The notes beneath the pieces are model-generated. The model was given only the letters and a program-made list of their open reading frames with translations. It ran no database searches and had not been told where the DNA came from. A program made the position numbers and the translations under genes. A stretch of 37,262 nucleotides of DNA from Sulfurimonas sp. (lineage in GTDB: Bacteria; Campylobacterota; Campylobacteria; Campylobacterales; Sulfurimonadaceae), in the NCBI GenBank assembly GCA_027071075.1, contig JALSUU010000072.1, positions 1 to 37,262 of the forward strand, given 5' to 3'. This document shows positions 1 through 6,489 of the stretch, in pieces (position 1 is the stretch's first letter; every line of letters begins with the position of its first letter).

Positions 1-1
1 A

Positions 2-568
2 TCGTTAGGTGATGATGCAAGAGCAATTACACTGAGTGCTATTGGAGTTGGAAAAACATTTAATATGGCTGGTTTTGCTATGAGTAGTGTGGCTGTGAGT
101 GATGTGAATTTAAGAGAAAAATTTAGAGTAGCCTATGATAGAGTACACTTTGCAGAGGGAAATGTACTTTCCCATGTGGCGTTTGAGAGTGCTTATAGAA
201 ATGGAAAAGAGTGGTTAGCGGAGTTAAAGCTTCATCTCCATAAAAACTATACACTTTTAGCGAACTTATGTGGGAAGTATGATTCGTTTATAAAAATAAC
301 GCCTATAGAGGGAACTTATTTAGCGTGGCTTGATTGTCGTGGGATGGGCTTACGCGATAAACTGCTGAGAGATTTTTTTATAAGAGAAGCAAGACTAGGC
401 TTAAATGCAGGAATTAGTTTTGGGAGAGAGGGCTCTGGTTTTATGCGTTTAAATTTTGCAATCTCTGAGATTAAAATGTTAGAGGTAATTAAAAGACTTG
501 ATGGAGCTTTAGAAAGAAGGAGTCAAACTGACTCCTTTCTTGCCGATAGGCAAAGCTTTAGTGACTGA
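2..568 (+). CDS. MalY/PatB-type aminotransferase (C-S lyase), 3' part only
   Basis: This is the C-terminal 188 residues of a fold-type I PLP enzyme; the 5' part lies outside the window. The visible protein opens with SLGDDARAITLSAIGVGKTF, and the lysine of GVGKTFNMAGF matches the PLP Schiff-base lysine of the MalY/PatB cystathionine beta-lyase group. The later GTYLAWLDCRG, LNAGISFGREGSGFMRLNFA block is the family's substrate-carboxylate region with its arginine. By family knowledge these enzymes cleave cystathionine or cysteine to pyruvate, ammonia and a thiol; the exact substrate cannot be read from the sequence. Family members normally end near the residues RLDGALERR. Here about 15 further residues are encoded by a stretch made of hairpins, suggesting the tail is not part of the fold. 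The frame is open to the left edge. Confidence 0.85.
   Translation, partial: SLGDDARAITLSAIGVGKTFNMAGFAMSSVAVSDVNLREKFRVAYDRVHFAEGNVLSHVAFESAYRNGKEWLAELKLHLHKNYTLLANLCGKYDSFIKITPIEGTYLAWLDCRGMGLRDKLLRDFFIREARLGLNAGISFGREGSGFMRLNFAISEIKMLEVIKRLDGALERRSQTDSFLADRQSFSD
517..537 (+). terminator. Hairpin inside the 3' end of the aminotransferase gene
   Basis: AAGGAGTCA (517-525) and TGACTCCTT (529-537) form a perfect 9-bp stem with a 3-nt loop, followed by TCTT. The form is that of a short intrinsic terminator, but it sits before the stop codon at 566-568. A second small stem TTGCC-GATA-GGCAA follows at 540-553. Confidence 0.45.
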
Positions 569-596
569 GTATAATTTGGACTTCTTCAAATTATAC
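569..596. repeat. 10-bp inverted repeat directly after the stop codon
   Basis: GTATAATTTG (569-578) and CAAATTATAC (587-596) are perfect reverse complements separated by 8 nt, starting on the base after the stop codon. The stem is AT-rich and has no T tail, so it fits an operator or an mRNA end or processing structure better than a classical terminator. The left arm also contains a TATAAT, which could serve as a -10 box for the next gene (start 617). Confidence 0.5.
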
Positions 597-616
597 GAGA
601 TTTAATAGGAGAGATG

Positions 617-838
617 ATGTTAAAAATTGATTGGATTGAGTTTAAAGAGTATAAACAGCATAGCGTGAGAAATGATAACTTTGAGACACTTTTAGATTTT
701 ATAAAGAGTTACTACCATATGGTACTCCCACAAGATATATATGATATGCTTAAAGCTGATGATACTGCAGAGTTGATGCTTAACAAACGCTCCATAAATG
801 ATGCAGTAGATTTAGAAAACTTTCTTTATAAACTCTAA
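617..838 (+). CDS. Small conserved-looking protein of unknown function (73 aa)
   Basis: I do not recognise this protein. It is small, mostly alpha-helical by composition, acidic in the centre (DMLKADDTAELM) and has no cysteines, signal peptide or membrane segment, so it is probably cytoplasmic. Two ATGs are adjacent (614 and 617). AGGAG at 607-611 lies only 2 nt before the first but 5 nt before the second, so 617 is the better start. Its TAA (836-838) directly abuts the ATG of the FMN-binding protein at 839, which implies co-translation and a possible functional link, but no function can be assigned. Confidence 0.6.
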   Translation: MLKIDWIEFKEYKQHSVRNDNFETLLDFIKSYYHMVLPQDIYDMLKADDTAELMLNKRSINDAVDLENFLYKL

Positions 839-1261
839 ATGAATGATTTAGAAAAAATAACCTCTTTTATAGAGGAGCATCATGTGATGAGTCTTGCTAC
901 ATCGGATGGAGATGCCTTGAGTGTATGTTCTCTCTTTTATGTTTATGATGCAAAGAGTCTCTCTTTTGTGGTTGCAAGTAGTGAAGATACGAATCATATA
1001 AATCATATTCAAAAAGATGCACATATTGCTGGAAATATTTTACTTGAGACAGATAGAGTCGGGGAGATAAAAGGTCTGCAGTTTCAAGGGGAGTTCTTAG
1101 AGCTCAAAGAGAAATCTTTCAAACTACTCTACTATAAGAAATTCCCCTATGCCTTAGCAATGTCCCCAAAACTCTGGCAGATAAAAGTAAACTATTTTAA
1201 AATGACCGATAATGCTTTGGGCTTTGGAAAGAAGATTACTTGGAAGGAGTTTTCGGAGTAA
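839..1261 (+). CDS. YhbP/UPF0306-type FMN-binding split-barrel protein
   Basis: A 140-aa protein of the pyridoxamine 5'-phosphate oxidase-like split beta-barrel fold. It has the N-terminal pattern HHVMSLATSDGDALSVCSLFYVYD, the strand SLSFVVASSEDTNHINHI and the C-terminal signature MTDNALGFGKKITW, which closely resembles the end of E. coli YhbP-like proteins. Such proteins bind flavin or a related cofactor; the physiological substrate of the YhbP group is not established. The gene starts immediately after the stop of the 73-aa gene and probably depends on translational coupling, since no good ribosome site other than upstream coding sequence is visible. Its last 26 bases overlap the 3' end of the minus-strand 57-aa gene (1236-1409). 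Confidence 0.82.
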   Translation: MNDLEKITSFIEEHHVMSLATSDGDALSVCSLFYVYDAKSLSFVVASSEDTNHINHIQKDAHIAGNILLETDRVGEIKGLQFQGEFLELKEKSFKLLYYKKFPYALAMSPKLWQIKVNYFKMTDNALGFGKKITWKEFSE

Positions 1262-1409
1262 ACATCGAACACTCGGAGCCACTACTTTGAAAAACGACCA
1301 TAGATGGAAGTTGTTGGGATTTGAAACCATAAGCCTTACATCCATGGGGTTGTCCTGCCTGCCAAGTAACAAAATAGTATTGACATCTTCTACAGTTGAT
1401 TCTTTTCAT
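1236..1409 (-). CDS. Small four-cysteine protein (57 aa), probable zinc-binding
   Basis: On the minus strand an ATG at 1409-1407 opens a 57-codon frame ending in TAA at 1238-1236. The protein begins MKRINCRRCQYYFVTWQAGQ, continues PHGCKAYGFKSQQLPSMVVF and ends with SSGSECSMFTPK. Cysteines 6, 9, 24 and 47 (CxxC, C, C) make a zinc-ribbon-like set. The overall pattern CxxCxYYxVTW...P.GCKAYGFKS..PS..V..SSG..C..F matches a small family I remember from Campylobacterota and other bacteria, often with no function or misannotated. A purine-rich GAGAGGG lies 5 nt upstream of the ATG. It converges with and overlaps the FMN protein gene and diverges from dut. Function unknown; the coding call is firm because motif, start and ribosome site agree. 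Confidence 0.85.
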   Translation of the reverse strand: MKRINCRRCQYYFVTWQAGQPHGCKAYGFKSQQLPSMVVFQSSGSECSMFTPKTPSK

Positions 1410-1439
1410 AAATCCCTCTCTTTTAAGTGAGAAATTTTA

Positions 1440-1459
1440 GCATATTAGGTAAAATATGC
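1440..1459. promoter_or_regulatory. Inverted repeat and divergent promoter between the 57-aa gene and dut
   Basis: GCATATT (1440-1446) and AATATGC (1453-1459) are an inverted repeat with a 6-nt spacer. On the plus strand TAAAAT (1450-1455) is a candidate -10 for dut (start 1484); on the minus strand AT-rich TAATAT-like boxes occupy the same bases. The element may carry two back-to-back promoters or an operator shared by both genes. Confidence 0.35.
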
Positions 1460-1483
1460 AAAATAAATTTTAAAGAGAATTAT

Positions 1484-2176
1484 ATGGATAAAATATTACT
1501 AATGCTACAACTTCAAAACCAACTCAATGATGCAACGAATGGTGAAGATTGGACGAAGGGTGTCACAAAAAATGGAAAAACTATAAACTGGAAGCGTTGT
1601 ATCTATATGGAGTGTGCAGAGATGGTTGATAGCTTCTCTTGGAAACATTGGAAAGCTATAGATAAAGAGCCTGATTGGGATAACCACCAGATTGAAGTGA
1701 TTGATGTTTGGCACTTTATTATGAGTTTAGCTATTGAAGATTATTCTCAAAATTTAAAGGGTGGTATTGAAGATATCGCTATAAATATTTCACAACTTCC
1801 ATCTTTTGACACGATAAAGGTATCTCATAAAAATTTCGTTGCCCAAAATGATGTTATTGCAAAAGTAGAAAAGATTATGCGCTTAACACTCTCAGAAGAT
1901 GTACTAGATATAGATACTTTAATAAATGAGTTTTTTGACTTAGTCTCTATGAGTGGATTGAATTTAGATACACTCTATCGTTTGTATGTTGGAAAAAATA
2001 TCTTAAACCAATTTCGTCAAGATCATGGGTATAAAGATGGCTCTTACATCAAAGAGTGGAATGGTGAAGAGGATAATGTTGTAATGAAAAGAGTGTGGGA
2101 AGCGAATGCTGACATCACTCCAGATATACTCTATAAAGAGTTAGTAAAACTCTACAGTGCACTGACAAAGAGTTAG
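1484..2176 (+). CDS. dut: Dimeric all-alpha dUTPase (dUTP diphosphatase)
   Basis: This enzyme hydrolyses dUTP (and dUDP) to dUMP and keeps uracil out of DNA. The 230-aa protein has the all-alpha NTP-pyrophosphatase metal-binding motifs: E43-CA-E46 in YMECAEMVDSFSWKHWK and E71-VI-D74 in IEVIDVWHF. It matches the Campylobacter dimeric dUTPase in length (about 229 aa) and in the MLQLQNQLND start. An in-frame ATG exists at 1427, but the residues it adds are not family-like and the AAAGAGAA before 1484 is a better ribosome site, so 1484 was chosen. The ABC ATPase gene follows after 3 nt. It is unrelated to the trimeric beta-barrel Dut of E. coli. Confidence 0.93.
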   Translation: MDKILLMLQLQNQLNDATNGEDWTKGVTKNGKTINWKRCIYMECAEMVDSFSWKHWKAIDKEPDWDNHQIEVIDVWHFIMSLAIEDYSQNLKGGIEDIAINISQLPSFDTIKVSHKNFVAQNDVIAKVEKIMRLTLSEDVLDIDTLINEFFDLVSMSGLNLDTLYRLYVGKNILNQFRQDHGYKDGSYIKEWNGEEDNVVMKRVWEANADITPDILYKELVKLYSALTKS

Positions 2177-2179
2177 TTC

Positions 2180-2749
2180 TTGCCAAAACTCTTAGAGATT
2201 CAAAATCTATCTTTTGGATATAGTAAAGATAAACTTCTGTTTGATGATTTGTCTCTTACTTTAGAAAAAGGGGAACTCAAAGCTATAGTAGGGGAGAGTG
2301 GAGCAGGAAAGAGTACTCTTTTTGAGTTGATTTTGCAAAATTTGAAACCTTTAAAGGGGTCGATACAAAGTGCAAAATGTGCACAGGTTTTTCAAGACCC
2401 TTATAGCTCTTTTCATCCTAGTTACACACTTTTAAATCAGATAAAAGATGTAGCACCCATAGATGAGTTACAGAAGTACTTAAAACTGATAAATCTTGAG
2501 TATGCTCTTTTACTCAAACTCCCTCATGAACTCTCAGGGGGACAACTCCAACGCGCATCCATTCTTCGTGCTATTCTTATGAAACCTGATATTTTACTTT
2601 TGGATGAACCTACCTCTGCTCTTGATAATGTGATACAACTAGAGGTAATGCAGATGCTTATGAAGCACTTAGACTCTATGGCAATGTTACTAATAACGCA
2701 TGATATAGAGCTGGCAGAATGGTCTGCGGATGAGGTTATTACTATTTAA
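2180..2749 (+). CDS. ABC transporter ATP-binding protein, peptide/nickel type
   Basis: A 189-aa nucleotide-binding domain starting at TTG 2180. All core motifs are present: Walker A GESGAGKST (38-46), Q-loop VFQDPYSSFHP (70-80), signature LSGGQLQR (118-125), Walker B ILLLDEPTSALD (138-149) and switch histidine in LITHD (174). The FQDPYSSFHP Q-loop is typical of the Dpp/Opp/Nik importer group. It is short for that group, ending right after the H-loop and lacking the usual C-terminal extension, so it probably works as one half of an ATPase pair. No permease or binding protein is adjacent; a matching DppC/NikC-type permease lies far away at 32109-32906. Substrate unknown. Confidence 0.85.
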   Translation: MPKLLEIQNLSFGYSKDKLLFDDLSLTLEKGELKAIVGESGAGKSTLFELILQNLKPLKGSIQSAKCAQVFQDPYSSFHPSYTLLNQIKDVAPIDELQKYLKLINLEYALLLKLPHELSGGQLQRASILRAILMKPDILLLDEPTSALDNVIQLEVMQMLMKHLDSMAMLLITHDIELAEWSADEVITI

Positions 2750-2758
2750 GGTATAGTT

Positions 2759-3148
2759 TTAGGATTTGAAAAAGTTCTGAATTAAATAGTAACCAGATCC
2801 AGCCATTAAAACTGTTCCAAAAAGGTTAAGTGACATATTTAAAAAAGCGAGAAAAAAGCTTCCTCCCTCTAAGAGTAAAAAACTTTCGATAGCAAAAGTT
2901 GAGTAGGTGGTAAGTGCACCAAGCATACCAGTCGTTAAAAAAGATTTCGCATGAACTGAGAATATAGTAGAGTGCATAAAGTAGGCTACTAAACACCCCA
3001 TAATGAAACTACCAATAAGGTTTACTCCAAGTGTTCCAAACGGTAAATCATGAGGCAACTTATGCGAAATAACACCATTAAGATATGCTCGTAACACTGC
3101 ACCAATAAAACCACCACTACCTATGGCTAGGATTGTTTGCCAACTCAT
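2759..3148 (-). CDS. crcB: Fluoride channel FluC/CrcB
   Basis: This small four-helix membrane protein forms a dual-topology dimeric channel that exports fluoride and protects the cell from it. Family motifs are visible: GSGGFIGAVLRAYL near the N-terminus, FGTLGVNLIGSFIMG, and GMLGALTTYSTFAIES, which holds the threonine/serine and phenylalanine track and the sodium-site region. Three ATGs are in tandem at 3154, 3151 and 3148. With AGGTG just upstream, the third (MSWQTIL) has the best spacing of 7 nt, so 3148 is used. It overlaps the 3' end of plsC by about 30 nt and is the last gene of the minus-strand run. No fluoride riboswitch is visible before it. Confidence 0.92.
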   Translation of the reverse strand: MSWQTILAIGSGGFIGAVLRAYLNGVISHKLPHDLPFGTLGVNLIGSFIMGCLVAYFMHSTIFSVHAKSFLTTGMLGALTTYSTFAIESFLLLEGGSFFLAFLNMSLNLFGTVLMAGSGYYLIQNFFKS

Positions 3149-3815
3149 CATCATACACCTTTTGCATTTTTTCTCTTAACTCTTTGAGCCAGTTCTCATC
3201 ATTTGGATCTGCTATGAATGAATCCATAAAGACAACATCAACTGTACCAGGGGAGTAGAAGAATTTTTTTATATTGTAGTACTTTGCTGTTTGTATAAGT
3301 ACTATGGGTTGTACTTTTAAAAGATACTTATCTGCCACTACTTTTGCACCATTTTTAAAAGGTAACATCTTTCCATTTGAAGAACGCGTACCCTCAGGAA
3401 ACATTGTAATAACGCGCCCTTTGTTAAGTCTATCTTTTGCATTTTTGAGTAGTCTTAAAAGAGAAGTTTTGCTCTGTCTCTCTATGGGAATATCTTCAGG
3501 AAGACTCATAGCAAGACCAAAAAATGGCACATCAAAAAGCTCTTTTTTTGCAACCCAAGAGAGATCTTTTTTAGAGATAGTCTCAAGGATTCCTATATCT
3601 AAATCACTTTGATGATTAATGAGATACATTTGTGCTGCAGGATCCTCTTTCCCTTTAATGTTTGTAGAGAAAAATAGTGTTATTCTTACAAACCAAGCAG
3701 AAAATTTACGAGCATAAGGGCGTGGTAAGATAGGGTAAAGCACTATCATTATCACTAAGGATGTAAATATTAGTAGGGTGGCAAAAAACCAGTTAATATG
3801 AGCAAGTATCTTCAT
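3117..3815 (-). CDS. plsC: 1-acyl-sn-glycerol-3-phosphate acyltransferase (PlsC family)
   Basis: This enzyme transfers a second acyl chain to lysophosphatidic acid, making phosphatidic acid for membrane lipids. The 232-aa protein has an N-terminal hydrophobic anchor (residues 10-30), the catalytic HX4D box in NHQSDLD (H68, D73), the acyl-acceptor loop around VPFFGLAM, and the glycerophosphate-binding FPEGTRS (139-145). Length and motif order are normal for PlsC. Its start overlaps the end of the upstream BatD/SH3-like gene by 23 nt and its end overlaps crcB, so the three genes are translated from one message. Confidence 0.92.
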   Translation of the reverse strand: MKILAHINWFFATLLIFTSLVIMIVLYPILPRPYARKFSAWFVRITLFFSTNIKGKEDPAAQMYLINHQSDLDIGILETISKKDLSWVAKKELFDVPFFGLAMSLPEDIPIERQSKTSLLRLLKNAKDRLNKGRVITMFPEGTRSSNGKMLPFKNGAKVVADKYLLKVQPIVLIQTAKYYNIKKFFYSPGTVDVVFMDSFIADPNDENWLKELREKMQKVYDDELANNPSHR

Positions 3816-4839
3816 TTTTCACCCATCCTATTTTTTCATTTTTCAGTTGTACTTTTATAAAGTTTTTTACACTTCCCTCTTTTAAAAAGAGTGCTTGTGC
3901 ATCGGTAGTTTCAAAAATAGTCCCGTTTTCAACAGGAAGCAGTCTAATCTTACTCCCTGCCTTGATACATATCTCCTCTTCAGGAATAGATAAATAGCCT
4001 ATATAAATAAGTGGAATAAGTGTCAGAAAAAGATAGATATACTTTTTTCTCCAGATGATAAATAGAAGACCGATAAAGGTAATAACTCCAGCAATAGCCA
4101 TCTTAATACGCTCTTTGGACTGATCTTTTGGTTTGAGGTCCGTTTGTGTAGTAACACTATCTTCATTTACAATAATAGGAATAGTAAGTGTTTTAAAGTG
4201 GTTTTTTAGGAGATTAAAGTAAGAGAAAGTGAAGTTCTCTAGTTGTTTATCTATCACTAAAAAGTAAGTAACTCGTGAGTTAAGATGGGACTCACTTATA
4301 GACTCTATTCCCTGTTTATAGACATTGTTAAATTTTAGGGCTGAGATATCACTATTTGTGGCAGTTGCAACAAAAACGATGATATTATGCTTGTTATCAT
4401 AGCTTGTTGTTTTATACTCTACTAACTCAAAATTATTAGCAATAATATTAGAGAAGTTCTTTTTTGGGTTGAGGGTGATGACATTGAGTCTATCACCACT
4501 TATAAAGGTAGAGTTATACTCCCTTGAAGCGATTAGGCTTGCATTTACATCGGGAAGTTTTGTCCATTTACTTGTTGCTTTGACATAAAAGGTATCGTAA
4601 AGATATTTCCCCTTTTGAATACGCTCGGGAAAATCTGTTAAGATTTTGAGTCCACTATGGTTTGAAAACTCATAACTTATATCATCAAAATCTCTCACTG
4701 TAGAGAGGGCTTTGAGGGTTATTGGAAAGATTTCACCTTTTATTACTCTTTGTGGAATTTCATCATAACTGAGATAAATCACCTTATTTGCATAGAGTGA
4801 AGTGATGAAAAGAAGAGTAAGTAAAAGGTATCTTATCAC
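3793..4839 (-). CDS. Exported membrane protein with BatD-like N-domain and SH3-like C-domain
   Basis: The 348-aa protein starts with a signal peptide (MIRYLLLTLLFITSLYA, cut near 17). A long beta-rich periplasmic part up to about residue 240 begins with GEIFPITLKAL, similar in style to the Ig-like repeats of BatD. Two membrane helices follow (about 246-262 and 267-285), then a 55-residue C-terminal module resembling a bacterial SH3 domain (IRLLPVENGTIF to KIGWVKNED). The SH3 module after a membrane helix recalls BatE. I do not know its function; a cell-envelope scaffold role is an inference. It shares an ATGA overlap with purQ upstream and overlaps plsC downstream, so it is co-transcribed with purine genes although the relation is not obvious. 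Confidence 0.6.
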   Translation of the reverse strand: MIRYLLLTLLFITSLYANKVIYLSYDEIPQRVIKGEIFPITLKALSTVRDFDDISYEFSNHSGLKILTDFPERIQKGKYLYDTFYVKATSKWTKLPDVNASLIASREYNSTFISGDRLNVITLNPKKNFSNIIANNFELVEYKTTSYDNKHNIIVFVATATNSDISALKFNNVYKQGIESISESHLNSRVTYFLVIDKQLENFTFSYFNLLKNHFKTLTIPIIVNEDSVTTQTDLKPKDQSKERIKMAIAGVITFIGLLFIIWRKKYIYLFLTLIPLIYIGYLSIPEEEICIKAGSKIRLLPVENGTIFETTDAQALFLKEGSVKNFIKVQLKNEKIGWVKNEDTCSY

Positions 4840-5510
4840 GACGCTAGAAAACCTTTAAGCATTTTTACACCATCATCAGAACCTAAAATAGACTCCATTG
4901 CCCGTTCAGGATGCGGCATAAGACCAAAAACATTTTTCTCTTTGTTACATACTCCAGCGATAGAGTCAACACTGCCGTTAGGATTTTGTACATTCCCCTC
5001 TGCATCACTATATGTTAAAAGGATTTGATTATTTGCTTTTAATTTTGCTAAACCTGCATCATCAATAAAATAGTTTCCATCATGATGTGCGATAGGAATA
5101 TTTACTACATCCCCATTGTGTAAGTTTTCTAAAAAGATATTGTCACTGTTTTCAACCTTAAGTGTATGGTGTTTAGAGATGAAGTGCAGAGACTCATTTC
5201 TTTTTAAAGCTCCAGGAAGCATACCTGCTTCTGTAAGCACTTGAAAACCATTACAGATACCAAGAACTTTTCCACCTCTGTCAGCGTAATCTTTTACAGC
5301 TTTCATAACAGGAGAGAACTGAGCGATAGCACCACTTCGTAAGTAGTCACCATAAGAGAAACCACCAGCAACTACAAGCAAGCTTGTATCACTCGGAATA
5401 CTCTCCGACTTATGCCAGATGATTTCTGTAGATGCACCAAGTGCTTCAAAGGCATGTTGTGTGTCATATTCACAGTTTGTGCCAGGAAATTGTAAGATTG
5501 ATACTTTCAT
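4836..5510 (-). CDS. purQ: Phosphoribosylformylglycinamidine synthase, glutaminase subunit PurQ
   Basis: PurQ hydrolyses glutamine and feeds ammonia to PurL for the FGAR to FGAM step of purine synthesis. The 224-aa class I amidotransferase has the nucleophile C86 in VLGICNGFQVL and the H200/E202 dyad in LMPHPER. The N-terminal FPGTNCEYDT and AGGFSYGDYLRSGA are PurQ signatures. Its ATG overlaps the purS stop by one base (TAATG), and its stop overlaps the next gene's ATG, giving coupled translation. The presence of PurQ and PurS as separate genes implies a small-type PurL elsewhere in the genome; it is not in this window. Confidence 0.97.
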   Translation of the reverse strand: MKVSILQFPGTNCEYDTQHAFEALGASTEIIWHKSESIPSDTSLLVVAGGFSYGDYLRSGAIAQFSPVMKAVKDYADRGGKVLGICNGFQVLTEAGMLPGALKRNESLHFISKHHTLKVENSDNIFLENLHNGDVVNIPIAHHDGNYFIDDAGLAKLKANNQILLTYSDAEGNVQNPNGSVDSIAGVCNKEKNVFGLMPHPERAMESILGSDDGVKMLKGFLAS

Positions 5511-5752
5511 TATATAAGCTCTATTGCATAATCTTCGATGACAGTATTTGCAAGAATTTCTTCACACATTTTTTCTACTTCAGCCATAGCTTCCGTTTTA
5601 TCATCACTCTCTATTTTTAAAACAATCTGCTTTCCAATACGAACATCATTTACACTTTTAAAGTGCAGAGAATCAAGTGCGTGATGCACAGCCTTTCCTT
5701 GAGAGTCTAAAACACCTGCTTTGAGAGATACATTTACTATTGCTGTTATCAT
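5510..5752 (-). CDS. purS: Phosphoribosylformylglycinamidine synthase subunit PurS
   Basis: PurS is the small bridging subunit that joins PurQ and PurL in the split FGAM synthetase. The 80-aa protein has the characteristic pattern KAGVLDSQGKAVHHALDSLHF, followed by VRIGKQIVLKIE and the C-terminal CEEILANTVIEDYAIEL. It sits between purC and purQ, the usual arrangement. AGGAAAA upstream of the ATG at 5752 is the ribosome site. Confidence 0.95.
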   Translation of the reverse strand: MITAIVNVSLKAGVLDSQGKAVHHALDSLHFKSVNDVRIGKQIVLKIESDDKTEAMAEVEKMCEEILANTVIEDYAIELI

Positions 5753-5769
5753 TATTGTTTTCCTATTTA

Positions 5770-6483
5770 TTATTTAGAGAGAATACGCTTAAGAACTTGT
5801 TCGTATGCTACTGTTAATCCACCAAGACCTTGACGGAATCTATCTTTATCCATTTTTTCACCACTTTCTATGTCCCAAAAGCGACAGTTATCAGGAGAAA
5901 TTTCATCTACTAAAATGATATTACCATTTGAATCTTTTCCAAACTCTAGCTTGAAGTCAACAAGGTTAAGACCTTTTTTCTCAAAGTATGGTTTTAAGAT
6001 ATCATTTACTTGGCGAGCCATACGACGCAGTTTATCAAGCTCATCTTGGTAATCAACAAGTCCAAGTATCAGTGCATGTTGGTCGTTGAGTTTAGGATCT
6101 CCTAAATCATCATCTTTGTAGTCAAACTCTACTAAAGTAAAAGGAAGTACCTTCCCATCTTCTATACCAAGGTTACGGGAGAGTGAACCAGTTGCAATGT
6201 TACGAACGATAACTTCTATGAGAATTACATCTACTTTTTTATGAAGCATATGGTTATCATCAAGCATCTCTACAAAGTGAGTTTGAATTCCATTTGCTTC
6301 AAGAAGTTTAAAAAGCTCTGTGCTTATTTTATTATTAAGTGCACCTTTTCCAACTTCACTTGATTTCTTTTCACCATTAAAAGCAGTTAAATCATCTTTA
6401 AACTCTGATATAACTAAGTCTGCATCATCAGTAAGATACAATCTTTTTGCTTTCCCTTCGTAAAGTAATTCTCTTTTTTCCAT
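5770..6483 (-). CDS. purC: SAICAR synthetase PurC
   Basis: PurC joins CAIR and aspartate with ATP to make SAICAR in purine biosynthesis. The 237-aa protein is of the normal bacterial length. It shows the N-terminal ATP-binding [13 protein letters not shown], the [20 protein letters not shown] segment, the [14 protein letters not shown] block and [14 protein letters not shown], all PurC hallmarks. It lies 6 nt after ctpA's stop and 17 nt before purS, inside the same minus-strand operon. No purine riboswitch or PurR-like site is visible immediately before it, so it probably depends on the promoter upstream of ctpA. Confidence 0.97.
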   Translation of the reverse strand: MEKRELLYEGKAKRLYLTDDADLVISEFKDDLTAFNGEKKSSEVGKGALNNKISTELFKLLEANGIQTHFVEMLDDNHMLHKKVDVILIEVIVRNIATGSLSRNLGIEDGKVLPFTLVEFDYKDDDLGDPKLNDQHALILGLVDYQDELDKLRRMARQVNDILKPYFEKKGLNLVDFKLEFGKDSNGNIILVDEISPDNCRFWDIESGEKMDKDRFRQGLGGLTVAYEQVLKRILSK

Positions 6484-6489
6484 CTCTAC

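Noticed and set aside
1262-1426. Possible structured non-coding RNA (6S- or SRP-like) in the gap before dut
   Set aside because: Partial stems can be drawn, but the minus strand holds a clear 57-codon gene with conserved-type cysteines and a ribosome site, which explains the base composition. No SRP universal motif or 6S closing stem was found.
1212-1430. 72-aa plus-strand reading frame after the yhbP-like gene
   Set aside because: No ribosome site, not family-like, and it runs antisense to the better supported 57-aa gene.
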